From Bacteroidales bacterium (GTDB taxonomy: Bacteria; Bacteroidota; Bacteroidia; Bacteroidales; ML635J-15): a stretch of DNA of 64,000 nt. The notes beneath the pieces are model-generated. The model had not been told where the DNA came from. It ran no database searches and saw only the letters and a program-made list of their open reading frames with translations. Shown in pieces: positions 61,247 through 64,000 of the stretch. The stretch covers positions 1 through 64,000 of the forward strand of contig JAISPG010000056.1 of NCBI GenBank assembly GCA_031275085.1. The letters run 5' to 3'. The position numbers and the translations under genes are program-made. Every line of letters starts with the position of its first letter. Position 1 is the first letter of the stretch.

Positions 61247-61560
61247 TAATTAGAACAATTGTATTTAGATAAAATTCCCTTTTATAAGAATATAGTTGTT
61301 CGGGCAGGTGGCAAAAGTGGTATTATTGAGAAGATACCTTTTTTGATTCTCAACATCTGTTATATTGATAAATCATCCAATATATAATGTATTGTGTGCT
61401 AATTGAGCAATTGATTAGTATAGGGAAAGGTGTGTCATGTATTGGTGGTTTGAGATAAATAAATTCATACAAACATATCTTATTGGTTTTGCACAGTTAA
61501 TTCTGTGTACAGGGTTTGCTGTGCGATTCTGATAATGTCTTAATAATTAAAAAGAAAAAT
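61247..61560 (+). ncRNA. Structured leader or small RNA upstream of 61561 gene
   Basis: Within this transcript three short hairpins are visible: TTGAGAA / TTCTCAA (about 61336-61365), CTAAT / ATTAG (about 61398-61417), CACAG / CTGTG (about 61493-61507). No open frame of size, no T-run terminator. Could be a cis-regulatory leader or separate RNA. Confidence 0.35.
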
Positions 61561-62334
61561 ATGAAAAATAAATTGGAAAGTCAAATATCTGATTTGACAG
61601 TAATTAAAGATTCCTTGTTGTTCAAAGTATTGGTAAAGTTGGTAGCAAAACAAGAAAGGGCAGTTAAAGATGGCTCTGATACATTTGCCTACTCATTGAA
61701 TGAGTTTAGGCTTGATTTACAGATTGGTAAAGCTACCTTAGTTCGCAAATTTGAAAAATTGGAACAGCTTGCTTATTTGGAAGTTATTAAAAATATAGCT
61801 ATTCCTGAAGGTAGAAAGCAATCCCATTATTTGAAAACTGATTATAAAGTTAATTTGGCTGCTATTAATGCTTTAATAAAAGACTTAGCTCCATTAAGCC
61901 AAATAGAGAGGGTTGAGCATATTAATACAATGCTTTGTGTGATGACACCTAAATCCTTATACAGTATTAAGGTTAAGGAAGAACCTGTAAAACAAGAAAA
62001 GGTCAATGATAAGCCTAAAAAGAATAGTGTGAAACAGGAAATATTAGACCTTAATCCTGTTGAAGTTAAAACTCCCATCTATGCAGATTTCATTAAGAAA
62101 TTTCCATCAGGGACACTGAAAAAAGAGGCAGAAGTGATAATGGTGGATATATTAAATCAAGATGAATCAATGAAAACACTTGAATATCTTTGTGATAAAG
62201 ATGAAAATGGGAAAGATGGGTGGGACAAACTGAGAAAGGCGGATAAAGAGCATTTCCCTACTATAAGGAATTTCATTTGGGCTAATTTTAGTTTTTCAGA
62301 ATACTTTGACAAACAAGAGAGAATGGTGTCCTGA
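61561..62334 (+). CDS. Winged-helix-like element protein (paralog of 47180 gene)
   Basis: 257 residues from ATG 61561 (an upstream in-frame start at 61516 lies in the leader). N-terminal domain (LTVIKDSLLFKVLVKL, YSLNEFRLDLQIGKATLVRKFEKLEQL, then RVEHINTM) matches that of the 47180-48103 product; the central Lys/Glu-rich linker and the C-terminal segment (KDGWDKLRKADKEHFPTIRNFIWANFSFSEYF) differ. Candidate DNA-binding or replication-associated protein of the element. Confidence 0.65.
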   Translation: MKNKLESQISDLTVIKDSLLFKVLVKLVAKQERAVKDGSDTFAYSLNEFRLDLQIGKATLVRKFEKLEQLAYLEVIKNIAIPEGRKQSHYLKTDYKVNLAAINALIKDLAPLSQIERVEHINTMLCVMTPKSLYSIKVKEEPVKQEKVNDKPKKNSVKQEILDLNPVEVKTPIYADFIKKFPSGTLKKEAEVIMVDILNQDESMKTLEYLCDKDENGKDGWDKLRKADKEHFPTIRNFIWANFSFSEYFDKQERMVS

Positions 62335-62383
62335 TTTGGGACACCTACATGCAATATTAATAACCATTTGAAAAAGAAGAAAT

Positions 62384-63019
62384 ATGATAGTGGAAACAAT
62401 GACAAGTGCTGAAATGTACAAAGAAATAATGAGGGATTATGATGATGTATGCAGATATATTGAAGCCAATACAGCAAAGTACATCAGGGCTGCAAGGAAA
62501 TCAAATATATATCCCAAAAAATTTGACACTCCTATCAAATACAAAAGCAAACATAATAATCAATTCTATGCCTTTGTGGAGTGTTGCAACAAAAAGATGG
62601 CTAAAAATAGAGAATTGTTGTTTACAATAATTGCAACTTTCAATCAAAGAAATGCCACAGCAATAATAATGATTCCAACAAGAAGGAATTTATTTGAGAA
62701 ACATTCAATCATCATCTATACTTCTCATCTGTTCAAAAGATACAGAGAAAGATTTTTGGGAGATTATTCAATCTCAAATTGGGAGCTAATTTCCTGTTAT
62801 GTAAAAAATAATCCTCAAAGTCTTTGTTATCCCAATCCATCTGAAAGGTATGGGGAAAATGCTATTGCATCTACCATCAATCAGGGAATTTTGTTTGGAG
62901 TGAGAGAGGAAGATGCTACTATCTTTAAGACTTTTTTGAATAAAGAGAAGCTGTATGCAAATCAACTTTCTTTGGATAGAACAATTGAATTTAATGCTTT
63001 TCTAAAAAATATTGCATAG
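62384..63019 (+). CDS. Hypothetical element protein
   Basis: 211 residues. N-terminal helical half (KEIMRDYDDVCRYIEANTAKYIRAARKSN) then beta strands (LLFTIIATFNQRNATAIIMIPTRR, HSIIIYTSHLFKRYRERFLG) with an Arg-rich motif HLFKRYRERF. No signal peptide or named family. It is 50 bp after the winged-helix gene on the same strand and is the last gene before the right end. A second start at 62399 is possible. Confidence 0.6.
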   Translation: MIVETMTSAEMYKEIMRDYDDVCRYIEANTAKYIRAARKSNIYPKKFDTPIKYKSKHNNQFYAFVECCNKKMAKNRELLFTIIATFNQRNATAIIMIPTRRNLFEKHSIIIYTSHLFKRYRERFLGDYSISNWELISCYVKNNPQSLCYPNPSERYGENAIASTINQGILFGVREEDATIFKTFLNKEKLYANQLSLDRTIEFNAFLKNIA

Positions 63020-63077
63020 TTTTGTACTCAGAATTAGAAGAGTCTTTTTATCAATTAAGAATGGTTGTCATATTGCT

Positions 63078-63097
63078 TTTTATAGCCTTTTATAGCC
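63078..63097. repeat. Tandem 10-bp repeat at right end (TTTTATAGCC x2)
   Basis: Two exact copies of TTTTATAGCC, 6 bp left of the attR core, mirroring TTTTATCGCC x2 at the left end but with the same C-to-A change in both units. Confidence 0.85.
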
Positions 63098-63103
63098 AAA
63101 TTA

Positions 63104-63116
63104 GCAACCCTTAAAT
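63104..63116. other. attR core repeat
   Basis: GCAACCCTTAAAT, identical to 44852-44864. Sequence to the right (GGTGTCAAAAGTGG) differs from the left end. Confidence 0.75.
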
Positions 63117-63166
63117 GGTGTCAAAAGTGGCAATTACACACATAACTAATTGATTATCAATGATGA

Positions 63167-63538
63167 TTGTTTTTCCTTAACAAAAAAGGCGATCTTACTT
63201 TGCCGTCAGGCGGAGGACTTTATTTAACAATCTGGTGCAAAAACTTTGAAGATCGTGAAGAACTTTACAAATACGAACGCAATAGCGAACTCGACGGTTC
63301 TTTGTTAAAAGGAAAGATCAACGAACCATTTTTGTCAGGATTTATTTCAATGACTTACAAAGAATCAACAGATTATGATCCTAATTCATCGGCAAATCAA
63401 TTCCGTTCGGCTTTTGGGTTAAATCAGGTCGGCAGCATGACAATAAAAGTAAGCATGTATGCAAACCACTATCCTCTTAATGATGCTTTAAAACTTTTTG
63501 GAGCAGTACAGGGAAAAGGAGCCCAAACTGTGAAATAA
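63167..63538 (+). pseudogene. 3' fragment of an unrecognised gene beside attR
   Basis: A 123-codon frame opening at a TTG just after a stop. The coding-quality part begins at about 63188 (LTLPSGGGLYLTIWCKNFEDREELYKY) in what looks like the middle of a protein, and continues to a normal end (KLFGAVQGKGAQTVK). There is no signal peptide, promoter or good start, and the left flank across the element does not supply a 5' part. I therefore read it as a truncated gene, though a short intact gene with a TTG start is possible. Family unknown. Confidence 0.5.
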
Positions 63539-63600
63539 ACGAAAAGTTAATAATATTTGGGGCTAAATATTCTTAGGTAAACTTTTTCATAATTCCTGAA

Positions 63601-63639
63601 TTCTATCATCATTTAACATAGGTGATGATAGAATTTTTT
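63601..63639 (+). terminator. Strong rho-independent terminator
   Basis: Perfect 11-bp stem TTCTATCATCA / TGATGATAGAA followed by TTTTTT, about 65 bp after the fragment stop. Confidence 0.9.
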
Positions 63640-63728
63640 AATTTATTACGTATAAATACGTATTCCGAGTAGTACTTTCAACATTAAAAATCAGTATAAA
63701 TAATCTTTATAGAAATGTTGGCATAATA

Positions 63729-63736
63729 TACCTTTG
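63729..63736 (+). promoter_or_regulatory. Promoter -7 box (TACCTTTG)
   Basis: TAnnTTTG match 66 bases before the gene at 63803; -33 not clear. Confidence 0.5.
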
Positions 63737-63802
63737 TGAAGGTTTAAAATATTCTGTAATAGCTTATTTAGTGCATTATGGAAAAATAAATTAAATAATA
63801 TT

Positions 63803-64000
63803 ATGAATACATTTCATCCGTTTATAATACCATTTTGGGCAGGTGTAATATTTTTGTTTACTGTTATTATTTACAAATTTGTAAAATGGATTAAAAATCT
63901 TGATCGTAAACAACAATACTTTGTAAAGAAAAATATACTTTCAAGAAAAACATTTGGCGCTATATGGGAAACCATTCGCGAAGCTCTTATTCATAGGAAT
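63803..64000 (+). CDS. Start of a membrane Fe-S/heterodisulfide-reductase-like protein (3' end outside window)
   Basis: First 66 residues: MNTFHPFIIPFWAGVIFLFTVIIYKFVKWIKNLDRKQQ, one transmembrane helix, then a cytosolic loop SRKTFGAIWETIREALIHRN. This resembles the N-terminus of Bacteroidota membrane (Fe-S)-binding proteins with an HdrE/NarI-like heme domain and HdrD-like Fe-S domain, where 'E.l.H.' precedes the second helix. The Fe-S motifs would lie beyond the window, so the call is tentative. Own promoter upstream. Confidence 0.5.
   Translation, partial: MNTFHPFIIPFWAGVIFLFTVIIYKFVKWIKNLDRKQQYFVKKNILSRKTFGAIWETIREALIHRN

Larger units (their letters stand above)
60781..61560. other. Large non-coding region of element (possible origin/control region)
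   Basis: 780 bases without a credible gene. Contains the minus-strand promoter of the 60780 gene, an 18-bp direct repeat (61069, 61156), a CTGATAGTCAGAT box within a 15-bp palindrome (61187-61201), a consensus plus-strand promoter (61209-61240) and a structured ~310-base leader to the 61561 gene. The stretch 60820-61060 is plain AT-rich DNA. Confidence 0.6.
44852..63116. mobile_element. Integrated element of about 18.3 kb (integrative genomic island)
   Basis: Bounded by the direct repeat GCAACCCTTAAAT (44852-44864 and 63104-63116). A tyrosine integrase gene starts 45 bp inside the left repeat, an excisionase-like HTH gene is next, and a serine recombinase lies in the interior. The gene content between the repeats (unknown small genes, recombinases, secreted operon, kinase) is accessory, whereas both flanks are ordinary chromosome. 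No relaxase, coupling protein, T4SS, phage structural or replication-helicase genes were seen, so it is not self-transmissible from visible content. Confidence 0.8.

Noticed and set aside
44852-63116. Element as conjugative transposon or prophage
   Set aside because: No relaxase, TraG/VirD4, T4SS, capsid, portal or terminase genes can be recognised among its frames.

Overview
The window is AT-rich chromosomal DNA from a bacterium of the phylum Bacteroidota. The evidence is the repeated TAnnTTTG promoter -7 box (sometimes with TTTG about 20 bp upstream), near absence of Shine-Dalgarno sequences, and lineage-typical families (DUF4159, DUF5777, DUF2795, DUF2693-like SH3 proteins, WG-repeat lipoproteins, Bacteroidota-style tyrosine integrase). 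An anaerobic or facultative Bacteroidales/Marinilabiliales-like organism is my inference; genus cannot be read from the sequence.

Layout. 1-9.8 kb: end of a probable alpha/beta hydrolase, a PQQ-propeller lipoprotein, a GT2 glycosyltransferase, an OmpH/Skp-like protein, a NatA/NatB-like ABC exporter, Ppx/GppA phosphatase, a secreted EEP-fold nuclease/phosphatase, an outer-membrane-like protein and DUF4159. 9.9-12 kb: ornithine carbamoyltransferase plus carbamate kinase, the ATP-yielding half of arginine fermentation. 12.2-16.3 kb: secreted protein, FtsK, LolA-like carrier, tRNA-Ser(GCT). 16.4-30.6 kb: a 13-gene one-direction cluster that looks like a glycan-decoration pathway (opine-type dehydrogenase, fused B12-dependent mutase, ATP-grasp ligase, flippase-like protein, GT2, two NeuD/PglD-like acyltransferases, CitE-MaoC-CitE, WecE aminotransferase, two large membrane proteins), followed by convergent galE. 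31.8-34.5 kb: rplM-rpsI-rpsB-tsf. 34.8-44.7 kb: DUF5777 barrel protein, an archaeal-type GatE-GatD pair, Nudix hydrolase, RecG, methyltransferase, LolD/MacB ATPase, PduO-type cobalamin adenosyltransferase and a DUF2795 protein.

44.85-63.12 kb is an integrated element of about 18.3 kb bounded by a 13-bp direct repeat (GCAACCCTTAAAT). It carries a tyrosine integrase beside its left end, an excisionase-like HTH protein, two divergent paralogous winged-helix-like proteins near its two ends, a serine recombinase and small genes sharing a TGTCAT-containing operator. The main cargo is a tightly coupled seven-gene operon of secreted proteins and lipoproteins (FlgT-N/LPP20-like, DUF6175-like, HEPN-like, WG-repeat/TonB), a further lipoprotein with the same leader motif, and a divergent regulator-like gene plus transmembrane Ser/Thr kinase. 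No relaxase or conjugation genes are visible. Right of the element are a headless ORF fragment, a strong terminator and the start of a membrane Fe-S reductase-like gene.

How it fits together: the B12 mutase needs adenosylcobalamin, for which the PduO protein is a plausible source. WecE would place an amino group on a dTDP-sugar, and the opine dehydrogenase, ATP-grasp, CitE/MaoC and NeuD-like proteins could make and attach an unusual acyl or amino-acid substituent to it. The kinase and secreted operon in the element look like an envelope sensing or assembly system of unknown purpose.
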